Shown in pieces: positions 1 to 10,077 of a DNA stretch of 64,000 bases (position 1 is its first letter; every line of letters begins with the position of its first letter). The translations under genes were made by a program, and so were the position numbers. Where the stretch lies: contig CM066290.1 in the NCBI GenBank assembly GCA_033816765.1, positions 3,844,001 through 3,908,000 of the forward strand, read 5' to 3'. The stretch comes from Nothopassalora personata (taxonomy: Eukaryota > Ascomycota > Dothideomycetes > Mycosphaerellales > Mycosphaerellaceae). The notes under the pieces were generated by a model. That model was not told the DNA's origin. It saw only the letters and a list, made by a program, of their open reading frames with translations, and searched no databases.

Positions 1-429
1 AATTTTCTTTGTCGCTTCTATCTTCGTTAAAGTAGGATTCGTCGATGTCTACTTCTCGGAGCGTAGCGTTTTGCCTATACGTCGCTCCTAGTGTTCCTCG
101 TAGTTACTAAGGCTAATACCCTACGCCTAACTTCGCGGCGTAGTAGACTTAACACGAGTCTTAGTAATAGAATCGCTAATAAAGGCTTCTATAACTATTT
201 CGAGACTCGGATTCGATCTCGTAGTCGACTCTTTGCGTTATTATGTTAAACTATCGTAGTTGGTTCTTCGCATTAAATAGAATGACTACCATTTACTACC
301 TATAGTATCCTCCTCGTCCTTCTAAGGGGTCTAGGAGAGGTATCGTGCTTCTATTACTAGCTCTCTCCCCTACTCTCCGAGTATAGTCGGTATCTCCTCG
401 AGATCTAACGCTACTCTCGGATTTACTAG

Positions 430-1290
430 TTCGGGGTTGCATTATATTAAATTGCTCGCGGCGTACTATATTCTTACCGCGGCAATCCCGCGCTATGTAG
501 CCTTCCTTACTATAGGTATAGTATATGAGTTTTCCTTTTCCTTTAAAGGGCTTTCCGTAGCCCCTACTCTTATCGATCTTCCGTCCTCGTTAGGTAACAT
601 CTAGTTCTATTAGCTGTAGTCTATAGTAGGGCTAGCTTTGTCGTGAGAATTCTCCCTTCGTAACGTATCCTCCTAAGGGTCTACGGTCCGGAGCGTATCC
701 TACTATTCCTCCTACTTTAGAGTCGTATTTCTTCTCCTAGTGTCGTTCCTAGAGCTAGTTATCGATATTAATCGACGCCTTTATTAGCTCTTCGAGGTTA
801 GTAATCCGTCCCCCGTGTCTTATTAACTCGTCCTTAACGGAGTCTTTAAGTCTACGTCGGAATATAGTTATTAACGCCGTCTAGTCCCATCCGGTAATTT
901 GTCCGTATTCTTCGAATTTAGCGGCATACTCTAAAGTAGACGTCCTCTACTTTAGGTGTTGAATGATTCGTATAGCCTATTAGACTTCGTTCGAGGTTCT
1001 AAAGATTAATTTTATCTTTTCTTTAAAAAGGGTGTAGCTCCTAAACATTCTAGTAGGGTCTAATCGTCCTATACCTTTGAGGTATTCCTTAAGGTAAGGT
1101 TTAATCTAGTTCTACGCACTTCCGCGAAGGTACGTAATAGCGAAGATAGTTCTTTTATCGGCATCGACTAGGTTAAACATAAGATACATATCTATCTAGT
1201 TAATCTAGTCGTCGAACTTAGCTCTATCTCCGTAGAAGAGGTCTAGCTTAGCAGCCTTAACGTCGTTCTTCCTTAGAGTAGGCTCGTTAT
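430..1290 (-). pseudogene. Degenerate gypsy gag (capsid plus CCHC zinc knuckle)
   Basis: The minus strand translates, with interruptions, into typical retrotransposon Gag. Around 1250 there is DLFYGDRAKFDDW; around 880-960 there is EYAAKFEEYGQITGWD followed by a stop and then FRRRLKDSVKDELIRHGG (about 800-870). A zinc-knuckle relic lies at 482-523: spacing CX2CX4HX4C is kept, but the first two Cys and the His are all Tyr and only the last Cys survives. Several in-frame TAG/TAA codons sit where Trp or Gln is expected. The gene cannot encode a functional Gag. Confidence 0.85.
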
Positions 1291-2091
1291 CGTTATTAGA
1301 CTTATCGTCCTTCGTAGTAGTCTATTGTAGTAGCGCACGGCGGATGCTTCCTACTTCGCTAGGGGCGGGTGTTCCCCTACTAGCTACTTAAGTAGCGCTT
1401 ATCCTAAGGGCGTTTAAAGTGTTATTATCTCGTTCTAGGGCTAGTCTTAAAAGAGAGATAAGTTAAGTTACGTAGCGGTATTCTTTAGAGAGGCTAAAGC
1501 AAGCTAAGCGAAGATGAATAATAGGAATAAGAGTTATATTCCAATTAGTGAGATAGTAACATGAGTTAAACGCATCGAAACTATAAGGGTTCTTAGCGTT
1601 CCTAAATATAAAGGAGGCTCTATCCGGTGTTAGGCGTCCGTCTGTCTACTCGACCGGTCGCCTAGTCGTGTGGTCGTGTACGTCTATACGCTACTTCTAC
1701 GGTCGTGTTCGACCATGCACTAAGCGCGCGGTCGTGCACGTGACCCGGACGTGGGGTCCCTTTCTCTTCCTAGCGATTGGTTCTTGTCTTCTAATTCTTC
1801 CTCCCTATGCCACGTCCTGCACCGTCCTTCATCCGAACCGTAACAAGAGTATAATCAAGTCTATTCTAAAGAAGGGAATAGCCTCTAAGAAGAGAGAGGT
1901 ACCCTAAGACGAAGAGACTAATAAAGAAGAAACCCCGAAGAAGAAAATAAAGGGTACTATTACTAGTTAGGAGGGAGTTATCGAGGACCTTATCTATAAA
2001 GTTAAGGGTAATATAAACAAGGTTATAAAGGATATAAAGGTCCTTAGCGCTAAGATTACTCTACTTAGTTCTTATATAGAGTAAGGGGGTA

Positions 2092-2340
2092 TATAAAGCG
2101 CTAGGATAATATATAGATAGCAGGTTTTAAGGGTAATATAACCTAATTAAGTATAGTAATTACTTGTCTTTAGGAAATAAGATTAGGTACCTAAATTATA
2201 GGGATTAAGGGCTTTTTATTAAAAGAAGACTAATATAAGCACCTTAAGGGTGCTACTACTTGTAATAAACATGGTTTTTCATACCCTGATTTCTAGACTT
2301 AATACCCTAGTTCCAAACTTCCATCTCCACTAATTTCACA
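2092..2340 (-). repeat. 5' LTR of the gypsy element (249 bp)
   Basis: Reading minus from 2340 it begins TGTGAAATTAG and ends at 2092 at a position corresponding to the ACA end of the solo LTR at 21049-21284, here mutated to ATA. The two copies align along their whole length apart from a 13-bp segment present only here, and 249 minus 13 equals the 236 bp of the solo copy. Nearly all remaining differences are transitions with T/A in this copy. It contains a TATA-like stretch (TTATAT) and an AATAAA on the opposite strand. Confidence 0.85.
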
Positions 2341-2810
2341 CGTCCCGCTGCATGACGCCACGTCTTCCTTGCAGCAACGGGTGACCAATGCCATCCTAGT
2401 CCTCTGTGAACCACGCACGGGTGACATGGCGTCTGTTACACGACTTGAACTCTACCGAACAAGCGGCACCCATACTACTGTATCACGCTACGCGCTCGAT
2501 CACGCTCCATCTACCCACAAAATAGTACATGAGTATATTAGCTCCGACGTCACGACTGGCGGCGAAATCTTGAAGATGCTCCTGCCGTGAACACGCGTCT
2601 GCCACTGCCTCCCCCATATCCAACGGCAAATAGATGCGGATCGCGCTCATGCTTGCAAGGCATTCTGGGAAGGATCGCAGCAAGCACCTATCCGTCTCGC
2701 CCCGCGCTTGCTTGCCGAGCAGACGAGAACAGCGATAATAAGGCGGCATTCGCATACTCTTGAATCCCGCGACTGTGCATTCCCTCCATCCGTGCAACGA
2801 AATCAACACC

Positions 2811-4342
2811 ATGGCCGACGACTACGACTTCGAAGATGGGGGTATGCTGGATATGGAAGACGGCTGGTTTTATATGGAAGACGAGATCGAGTTGGCGGTA
2901 TGTCGCAGACAGCCTCACGCAGCCGACACGTGTTTCGGACAGACGCATGTCGAAGCCGTGTTGTGGGGGCGGGAGAACGCCTCTCAATGACAGCCACTGA
3001 CAGACGCGACGTGTAGGATGAATTAGCAGAAGGTCAACTACCCGATCCTGGCTATGCCGGAAACAACTATGAGAATGATGCACAAGGCTTCGACTTCGAC
3101 CTGTACCACTACTGGGACGATCTTGAATATGCGGATGATGCATATGACGACTACGATGTAAAGAAGGTTGAATACGCAGGAAAGAAGAGGAAACATGCCA
3201 GCCCGAAGAAGGCTGTGCCAGACAAGAGGCAAAAGACGAGCACCAAGGCCAGGTTTACACAGCACGAGTGGGAGCGCTACGAGGAGCCCGTTCTGTTCTA
3301 CGATCTGGCAGAGCGGTATCAGAAATGGAGACAGGACCCTCCACTCTTGAAGGAGAGGCTCACTTTCACTTTGCTACCCGACTGGAAAACACGCTTCACT
3401 GGCGAGGATGGCATGATAGCAGAGAAGCCAATGCCGGCTGCAATGAGACAGGCTGCAGAAGGCGAAGAGCTGGACGATATGGAAGAGGATGAAGACGGCG
3501 AAGGTGAAGAGGGAGACTGGGAGAATGAGCCAGAAGGCGGCTTAGACATGGAAGCAGCGCTGAAAGCCGCACTCGAGGCTAAGCTCGGCACATCCGCCAT
3601 GAATGACATGGACAAGGAGCAGTTCATGCAGACCATGATGAAGATGGTGTCAGGCGAGGGCGGCGACGATGCTGCGAACGAGCTTACAGATGCTTTGCTT
3701 GGCAAGGTGACTTCAGAAACTGGCGACGATGCACTCTCAGGATGGCTGTCTGGCCAGGGTGTGTCGTTGGAAGAGGACGATGACGCCTCTAGCGTTGCCA
3801 CTAATGAACAGACTGGACACGTCGACATGCAAAACTCGCCGGTGGACAGTGCGGTCAGTGCGTCGGAGAGCACTCGTGGAGGAAGGAAAACTATGCAGAT
3901 GCCTCTACATCCTGCGTCGCCCATCGGCTCGGCAAAGAAACGCTCGGCGCCAGTCAGCAACATCGAGAATGAGAAACCGGGCAGGAAGCAGAAGAAGGTC
4001 AAGTTCGATGTTCCTTCATCCTCTCCCGATCGTCCCCATCCCACCGAGTCGAATGCAGAGCCACCAACGAGTGATGATCCACTGGCATCTGGAACGACTG
4101 TCGCGGACACCAAACAGCGCAATACCCGAGCGACGAAGACGAACCAAGCTGCTTCAGAAGACACAGCGAACAGTTCCCGCAAGAGGAAGGCTTCTACCGT
4201 AGACAAGCCAGAGACGGATTCGAAACCAGCAAAGAGGACAAGAAAGCGGGAATTGGATGAACTGCAACCCTCACCTGACGTTCCTTGGGCTGCACCGCCC
4301 GCGAAGCGAACTCGAAGCGCGAGGGCAAAGAGTGGGAAGTAG
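2811..4342 (+). CDS. Hypothetical acidic, probably nuclear protein (470 aa)
   Basis: Two exons: 2811-2897 and 3017-4342, with an intron starting GTATGT and ending TAG, phase 0. The start ATG lies in the context caccATGg. The N-terminus is strongly acidic and aromatic (MADDYDFEDGG, then a D/Y-rich stretch to about residue 80). A middle block at roughly residues 90-150 (RFTQHEWERYEEPVLFYDL and TFTLLPDWKTRF) looks like the conserved core. A Glu/Asp-rich segment follows, then a helical Met/Asp-rich part. The C-terminal third is basic and low complexity with KKRSAP- and KRTRK-type clusters that could act as nuclear localisation signals. I do not recognise a named domain. The exon junction is supported because frames on both sides are open and join in phase; function is unknown. 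Confidence 0.7.
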
Positions 4343-5202
4343 CACGGAGTAGCTCAACACGGATCGCCCTGTCGCCGGAAGGCCGGTCCGCTCTGGTGAG
4401 TGAATGAAAAGCATTGGATGGCATTTGAAGTGTATTGCGTATGCACATGAACTGCAAGTAATGGTCAAAAGACCTCACTATGACTACCCTTCTGGCCTCG
4501 GCATGCGTGGCTTATGACTTGCGCCTCTCTAGTTGACCATGGACCAGGTTGTTGAGCCAGGGAAGCGATGGACGATTGATGTTATCCACTACGCAGTATG
4601 TAACGGGCTGTTCAGTCAGCATCATTCGTCATCACCTTTCACAGGCCCGAATCCTCTGTAAACTAGTCATCCTTTTATTTTACTGAGTCAGTGGTGAACA
4701 AAGACGTCGAATCGCCCTTGAGCGTCACTCCAGGCTCGCATTGGCCTATCTTCGACTTCACTCAAACAAGGACTAGTACATGCTGCTGGCGGCACTGCCT
4801 TTGACAGCTAACAGTATTGACAACAATTGCTGCTGACCAAACCTAAAGACCACTCACTACAATGCAGAACACTGCCCCGAAATGCTGAGCCCAAATCGCA
4901 GCAGTGCCGTCAAGATGCAATCGATTCTGCTGCTCTGCCTTCGCCGAGTACGAAGAGGAGTCACGACGGAGTGCAGTCCTTATGCGACGCATTGCTGCAT
5001 TACTACGCCTGGTAGTCTTTACCAATGTGATCGTAGGCTCCATGGCAGAGTTCCAGTTGTTCTCTTGCTGTTACCGATTCGGTCGTCATGGGTTGTTTTG
5101 CCAGAGTAATGCCGCGCTTTGCTTTGTTTGATAACATTCCGCCGGCAGCAAGCAAGCAAGCTTGACTTCCTCCCAACACCACACACAGCATCGCGTCGCG
5201 CC
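4343..5202 (+). other. Intergenic, no gene seen
   Basis: Between two co-oriented genes. Small open frames occur on both strands but none has a recognisable domain or a coherent exon structure. It should hold the 3' UTR of the upstream gene and the promoter of the downstream gene. Confidence 0.5.
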
Positions 5203-7531
5203 ATGGTCCGACTCAAGAATTACACGCGGGAAGGGCAGCGCATGCTGAGGCTGCGCCACGAGACTTTCGCGGAGATGGCCGGTATGCTGGACGCGATCGC
5301 GATCCCTGCACCGGCCCATCCGCCTCGCGTGACCTCGCCAGCCACGCCAAACTCTAATCCGGAAGGTGAGCTTATAAACAATTCCCCACCCCACCTTCGC
5401 GCCATGAGACCTCCACACTGACACACCAGCCATGGCAGCCCGTTCCGCTTCGTACAGCAAGCCGCAGACCACCGACGAGTGGAAGACACGCGCGCACGAA
5501 CTCGAACAAGAAGCGAATGAGCTACACAATGACGCCGTCGAGCGCGAAAACAAAATCACCGAGCTCGAGGCGGCACTGAAGGAGAGCCAGAATGAGCTCC
5601 AGAAGAAGACGGCGAATCTAGACCGCCACTTCGACACACTCCAAGCCGCCGAGTCACAGGCAGGTGATGCCATCGCTGAGGCCAAACTCGAAGCGCAGCA
5701 AGCGCGGGAAGACATGGCACGACTGAAGGAATCGCACGCAATAGCCATCAAGGACGAGCAGGAAAAGACAGAGAAGGCCCGGAGTCTGGCCGCCAGTGCG
5801 TTCTCGGACGTGGGAGTCTCGGAAGCGAAGCTCGCGAAGCTCGCGAAAGAGCGTGATGAAGCTGTGGCGCTGAATCTCGCACACGATGATATACTGAAGC
5901 GTTCGCAAGAGAAGTTCGCGGAGCTTAAGATCACGAACGCAAGTGAGTTCTTGGAGATCATACTCGAGGAAGTGGCGCCTGTGCTACGCGAACAAGACCT
6001 CGACGTCACACCACAAAACATCCTCAGCCAGTTCCTGTGGTCGAGAAAGGACGAGAAGCTGAAGCGCACAGCTTCCGGAGTCAGCCTAGACCAGCAATCT
6101 CTCCACAGCCGAACTGACTCCCACCACCGTGGGCGCAAGGCTTCTCTACATCACGAGCTCAATGACATGACCGACGACGAGGATGATATCGGATACTTGT
6201 TTGACGATGATGGGAAGGATCACTGGGCAAAGCCCTTCGAACAGTCGTCACCTCTCAAGCCGAAGAGCAAGACGGAGCTGCGGACAGAACAAAAGGAGCT
6301 GCGCATGGAATATAAGAAGCTCCAGGAGGAGATGGAGGAGCTTCGAGCAAAGAATCTCAAGGAAGTAACCAATCTCAAGGAAGTCATTACCGAGTATGGC
6401 AAACACATGGGGCCTATCGCCAGGGAAAATAAAGTCCTCAAGCAGAAGCTGGCATTGAACGAGACGGCCTCCAGGGGTACTCAGACAATGGAGAGCACTT
6501 CCGCCACGACCGCCGCGCCCTCTCAGCACAATAAAGGCATTCAGACAAAGAAGAGCACTTCCGCCACGACTAAGGGCACTCAGGCAAAAGAGAGCACTTT
6601 CGCCACTGCCGCCGCACCCTCTCAGCACAATAAGGGCACTCAGACAAAGGAGAGCACTTCCGCCACGACTAAGGGCACTCAGACAACGGAGAGCACTTCC
6701 GCAACTACAGACGCACCTTCTCAGCACAATAAAGGCACTCAGACAGAGGAGAGCACTCTCGCCACGACTATGGGCACTCAGACAACGGAGAGCACTTTTG
6801 CCACTGCCGAGGCACCCTCTCAGCACCATAAGGGCACTCAGACAAAGGAGAGCACTTCCGCCACTACTAAGGGCACTCAGACAATGGAGAGCACTTCCGC
6901 AACTACAGACGCAACTTCTCAGCACAATAAAGGCTCTCAGACAAAGGAGAGCACTTCCGACACGACCGACGCACCCTCTCAGCACAACAAGAGCACTCAG
7001 ACAAAGGAGAGCACTTCCGCCACGACCGATGCACCCTCTCAGCACAACAAGAGCACTCAGACAAAGGAGAGCACTTCCGCCACGACCGACGCACCCTCCC
7101 AGCACAACAAGAGCACTCAAACAACGGAGAGCCCTTCCGCCACGACCGATGCGCTTCGTCGCGAAATATCCCTTCTGAAGGCGCAGCTGGACGCCAAACC
7201 GCCGATCACGTGCACCGTCATTACCGAATCACACTCGCGCAAGGCCACAGTATGGGAAAACCTCACACAGCTACCGTGGTGGATGAAGACACTCTTCGCG
7301 CTCATGCTCTCACTCTACGCGTGCATGTTCTTTGCAGCCTACAACGAGCGCCGCAAGTGGCTGGGCGCCAACGACCTCTCCTGGGAGATCACACCTTACG
7401 ACCTCGGACGTGGCTACAGCTATGGCACCGGCTACAGCTACGATCATTATGGTCGCGGCTACTCCTCAAACCGACTCATACGATGGCTTGCGGACGACAT
7501 CTTCAAGATCACGCGCCTACCATACGATTGA
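5203..7531 (+). CDS. Coiled-coil protein with Thr/Ser tandem repeats and C-terminal membrane anchor (754 aa)
   Basis: Two exons, 5203-5365 and 5430-7531 (donor GTGAGC, acceptor CAG, phase 1), give 754 aa. After a short N-terminal segment, residues about 70-250 are Glu/Lys/Ala-rich with heptad character, and another coiled coil spans about 330-400. Residues about 405-625 are a tandem array of units like GTQTKESTSATT, with or without a DAPSQHNK tail. A single hydrophobic helix (TLFALMLSLYACMFFAAY, about residues 675-692) lies 62 residues from the end, suggesting a tail-anchored membrane protein with the repeats in the cytosol. A Tyr/Gly-rich tail follows. I do not recognise the family; a structural or organelle-tethering role would be speculation. 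Confidence 0.7.
6475..7152 (+). repeat. Coding minisatellite (33/60-bp units) in the coiled-coil gene
   Basis: In-frame direct repeats built on ggcactcagacaaaggagag with cacttccgccacgac. Short 11-codon units alternate with 20-codon units that add codons for DAPSQHNK. The last three long units (about 6970-7130) are nearly identical, the mark of recent unit duplication. All units keep the reading frame. Confidence 0.9.
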
Positions 7532-7760
7532 CGATTACGAACACTTCAAGACGACAGAACATGCGCGCAGCGCCAGAGGCGCATGGATTGATGGGTGGCT
7601 TGACTTTTTCTGGGCAACAAGGCGTTTTTGGGGACAATGATGAACGAACGAGAGATACCCCAGAGATACCCGTGGTTGCGGACGGCGTTTTACTTTTGAT
7701 GGGACTTTGTACATACCTCACGCGGAGGCCGAGGCAAGGAGGGAATGACTGGATCTAGAA

Positions 7761-8027
7761 CGAGACTGGAAGGAAGGTTGTGAGGAACGGTTAGGAGCCG
7801 GGTTGCTTTGTGCGCCTGTGAGCCCGCCTATTACTCTGACTGACTGAATGGTCGAGGACTTGATCTGTTGTCTGAAGAAAGATTGGACCGTGGGCGAGAC
7901 TGGACGGGAGGTTGATTGGAACGGTTAGGAGCCGGGTTTGCTTTTGCAGCCTGTGAGCCCGCCTATTACTATCAACTGACCGAAAGGTCAAGCACTTTGG
8001 TCTGTGGTTCTGAAGGAGAGGCTAGGT
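7761..8027 (+). repeat. 134-bp tandem duplication downstream of the coiled-coil gene
   Basis: Two copies, 7761-7894 and 7895-8027, both start cgagactgga and share ggaacggttaggagccgggt and cctgtgagcccgcctattac at the same spacing. A weaker third copy may follow to about 8095 (gtcaatctgcgagc, ggataggtc). It is non-coding in all frames and probably lies in or just past the 3' UTR. Confidence 0.8.
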
Positions 8028-8984
8028 TGCCGGATTGACTTTTTGTCAATCTGCGAGCACCGTCTTACCTGATGGCTACGGATAGGTCTAGTTGACTTTC
8101 TCTTTTCCCTCTTGCTTCATACTCGTTCTGCTGTAATGGACTTTCTGATGGACGCTTCTGCTCTCACTCCTCTCTGCCTCTTCCTCCGTCTACTTTCTAT
8201 CCTCGTCTTGGTATAGGCACGATAGGAACGATCCGGGCCTGCAGATCCCAATACCTGGTTTTGCCAAGCAGGCTGAGCCGTCGGACTCTGTCCGCACATC
8301 CCGGTATGCATTGATGACCTCACTCTCAACACTAGAACAACGCGTGGGACCTTGATTGCTCAATGGCTAACTACCTTGCCATCTAGCTATAGAGATAAGA
8401 AGTCTGAAGATGAAGAATCATGGCACGACAGCTAACCATCAGCTTAGATGAAGACTTAAAGCTGGGATGGGATCATCATTGTCATTGAGACTTTCTCCAA
8501 GCCGGGCAGAAGGAAGCGTTCAGTTCACAAGCACACTCTGACCGCTTTCGTGAGTTCTACAGCAAGGCGCTGAAGACTCTCACCCGCATCTGGACGACTT
8601 CACCGGCTGCGCTCACGAAGCATATCCAATGCCAAGATTGCTCGGCCTCTTTTCTGCCGTTTCCGCGAAGCCTCCGCCAGGCTGGGGAGTACGGTGAGTA
8701 CTTACCAAAAACGGTTCTGAGGACATGTTCAACCATCTGGGTACAGATGTACTCAATGCCGAGCCGCAGCAAGATTGATCCGCTACCGATGATAACGTTG
8801 TTGACAAAGTCAAGGAGTACCCCAAGACGACGGCATCGATGGCTTTCCTGGAAGACAGCATTACTCGTTCTTTGATCGTTGATCGCTCACTTCTCGTCCG
8901 CATTCTGCTTTCGGTGTGACCATGGCGAAGGTTAATTGGTACATGTGGAAGCTGGCGCAGTTTTGTGGCGATTGAGACGTTTCT
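8028..8984 (+). other. Intergenic, no confident gene
   Basis: No conserved domain found. The plus strand at about 8500-8870 can be read as a patchy open frame (for example AHSDRFREFYSKALKTLTRI), which may be a relic. It lies just 5' of the transporter pseudogene and could belong to the same decaying region. Confidence 0.35.
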
Positions 8985-9712
8985 GTGAGTACCAACAACA
9001 ACGCTGACGCTGTGATGAATCGCCGATCAGCCACGAGGTACGGCTACGACAGCTGTATTTTCACCATCGCCATCGCCAAAGCAAGCTGCAACAACTACAT
9101 GGGAAGGCCCTCACGCAACTACACCGGAGCAGTAGCCTCGGTCTACTCCGCCGGCAGGCGCCTGGCTGTCTGTTCCAGGTCTTCGTCGGTGATAGAATCA
9201 CTCGAATCCATTTATTGCAAGGCATGGGTCTGCTCGAAGCTGCCGGAGTCATTGTGCCAAGCGGCTGCTACGAGTGTGCCGATGTTCATCACAAGACGAG
9301 CCACTGCAGGGCGACTGGGGCGTTGTACTTAACGATCACAATCTATCTCGTCAAAATCTCACCTTTGCCGACGGGAAGCCTTGTTGCTGAATGCGGTGGG
9401 CTTAGGAGTGGTGTCGGGATCATGGTTTCTAGCTGGAATGGGTACGCCGTGACTCATTTGCCTAATGGTACTCTCCAGTGGCGGCTACCGATTGCTCTGC
9501 AAGCTGCTTAGCTGGTTATCCGTGTAGTTGGTCTGGCACTCCACGTGCCTGAGTCGCCACGATTCCTCGTGTGCAACGGCAGGCTGGATGAAGCGCGGGA
9601 GGTATTCATCAAACTCAGGCCAGAGTTGCGCGCATACCGTGCTGAGAGGGATGTCTCCTGGATACGGCAGAGAGAGTTATCAGAGGAGAGGCGCGTAGAC
9701 AACGGATCTTGA
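8985..9712 (+). pseudogene. Broken MFS hexose/sugar transporter (N-terminal half)
   Basis: Pieces of a major facilitator sugar transporter lie in order but in different frames. RYGYDSCIFTIAIA, NNYMGRPSRNYTGAVASVYSAG (TM1-TM2 region) reads in one frame from 9036. It shifts near 9170-9215 to a second frame with VFVGDRI, GALYLTITIYLVKISP, GVGIMV and LQWRLPIALQ. A TAG follows at 9509-9511, then VPESPRFLVCNGRLDEAREV and KLRPELRA up to a TGA at 9710-9712. The PESPRFL motif and the order match the end of the sixth helix. The C-terminal six helices are absent. At least one frameshift and one stop make it non-functional. Confidence 0.8.
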
Positions 9713-10077
9713 GCTGCTGCTCTGGTGATGATGTTGTACTCCAATCGTTCTCGACATGTGTCGTCGGCGACGGCAGAACTTTCACCCACCTGAATAGACT
9801 AGAACTCTAGACCATCCATCACAGCTTCCAGCACCACAGCATCGTCGTCGTCCTCTGGCCGAATCGAAGCGCTTTACTGACAATCGTTTCGTCTTATATG
9901 CATGTAGTCAGCAGGAAGTCACACCCGAGAAGCTCAAGCTTTTCGATTCAAGACCCACAAAGAGCCCAGCATGCCGCAAGAGGGGTCGACACGTGAGTAT
10001 GTTGCTCTATTCGCGCCCTTCATCTTGTTGCTCTCCTTCCAATTTGGTACAACGACCAAATTTATGCTATTGACATT
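9713..10077 (+). other. Intergenic, promoter side of the nitrilase gene
   Basis: No gene seen. A short ATG frame starts at 9971 (atgccgcaagagggg) about 100 bp before the nitrilase start and could be an upstream ORF or a 5' exon. It has no clear splice into the nitrilase frame. Confidence 0.35.

Larger units (their letters stand above)
1..2340 (-). mobile_element. Ty3/gypsy LTR retrotransposon, 5' part, RIP-degraded
   Basis: The element reads on the minus strand and is cut by the left window edge. Its 5' LTR is 2092-2340, followed by a leader and a gag relic (about 1290 down to 430). The rest of the sequence down to base 1 continues past the gag zinc knuckle toward the protease region, but I see no intact pol motif. 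The whole segment is rich in TA dinucleotides and its reading frames are broken by TAG and TAA codons where Trp or Gln codons are expected, the pattern left by RIP in ascomycetes. Gypsy is assigned from the capsid and CCHC knuckle; the integrase/RT order that would prove it lies outside the window. The flank next to the LTR (2341-2345, cgtcc) should be one copy of its target duplication. Confidence 0.85.

Noticed and set aside
1..2340. Endogenous virus rather than retrotransposon
   Set aside because: No envelope-like frame, and the gag/LTR layout is that of ordinary fungal gypsy elements.
3319..4206. 295-codon minus frame, Ser-rich
   Set aside because: It is antisense to the hypothetical acidic protein. 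Ser-rich antisense frames are expected opposite Glu/Asp/Ala-rich coding sequence.
5086..6138. 350-codon minus frame opposite the coiled-coil gene
   Set aside because: It is Ser/Cys/Arg-rich antisense of Glu/Lys/Ala heptads; the plus-strand splice model is better supported.
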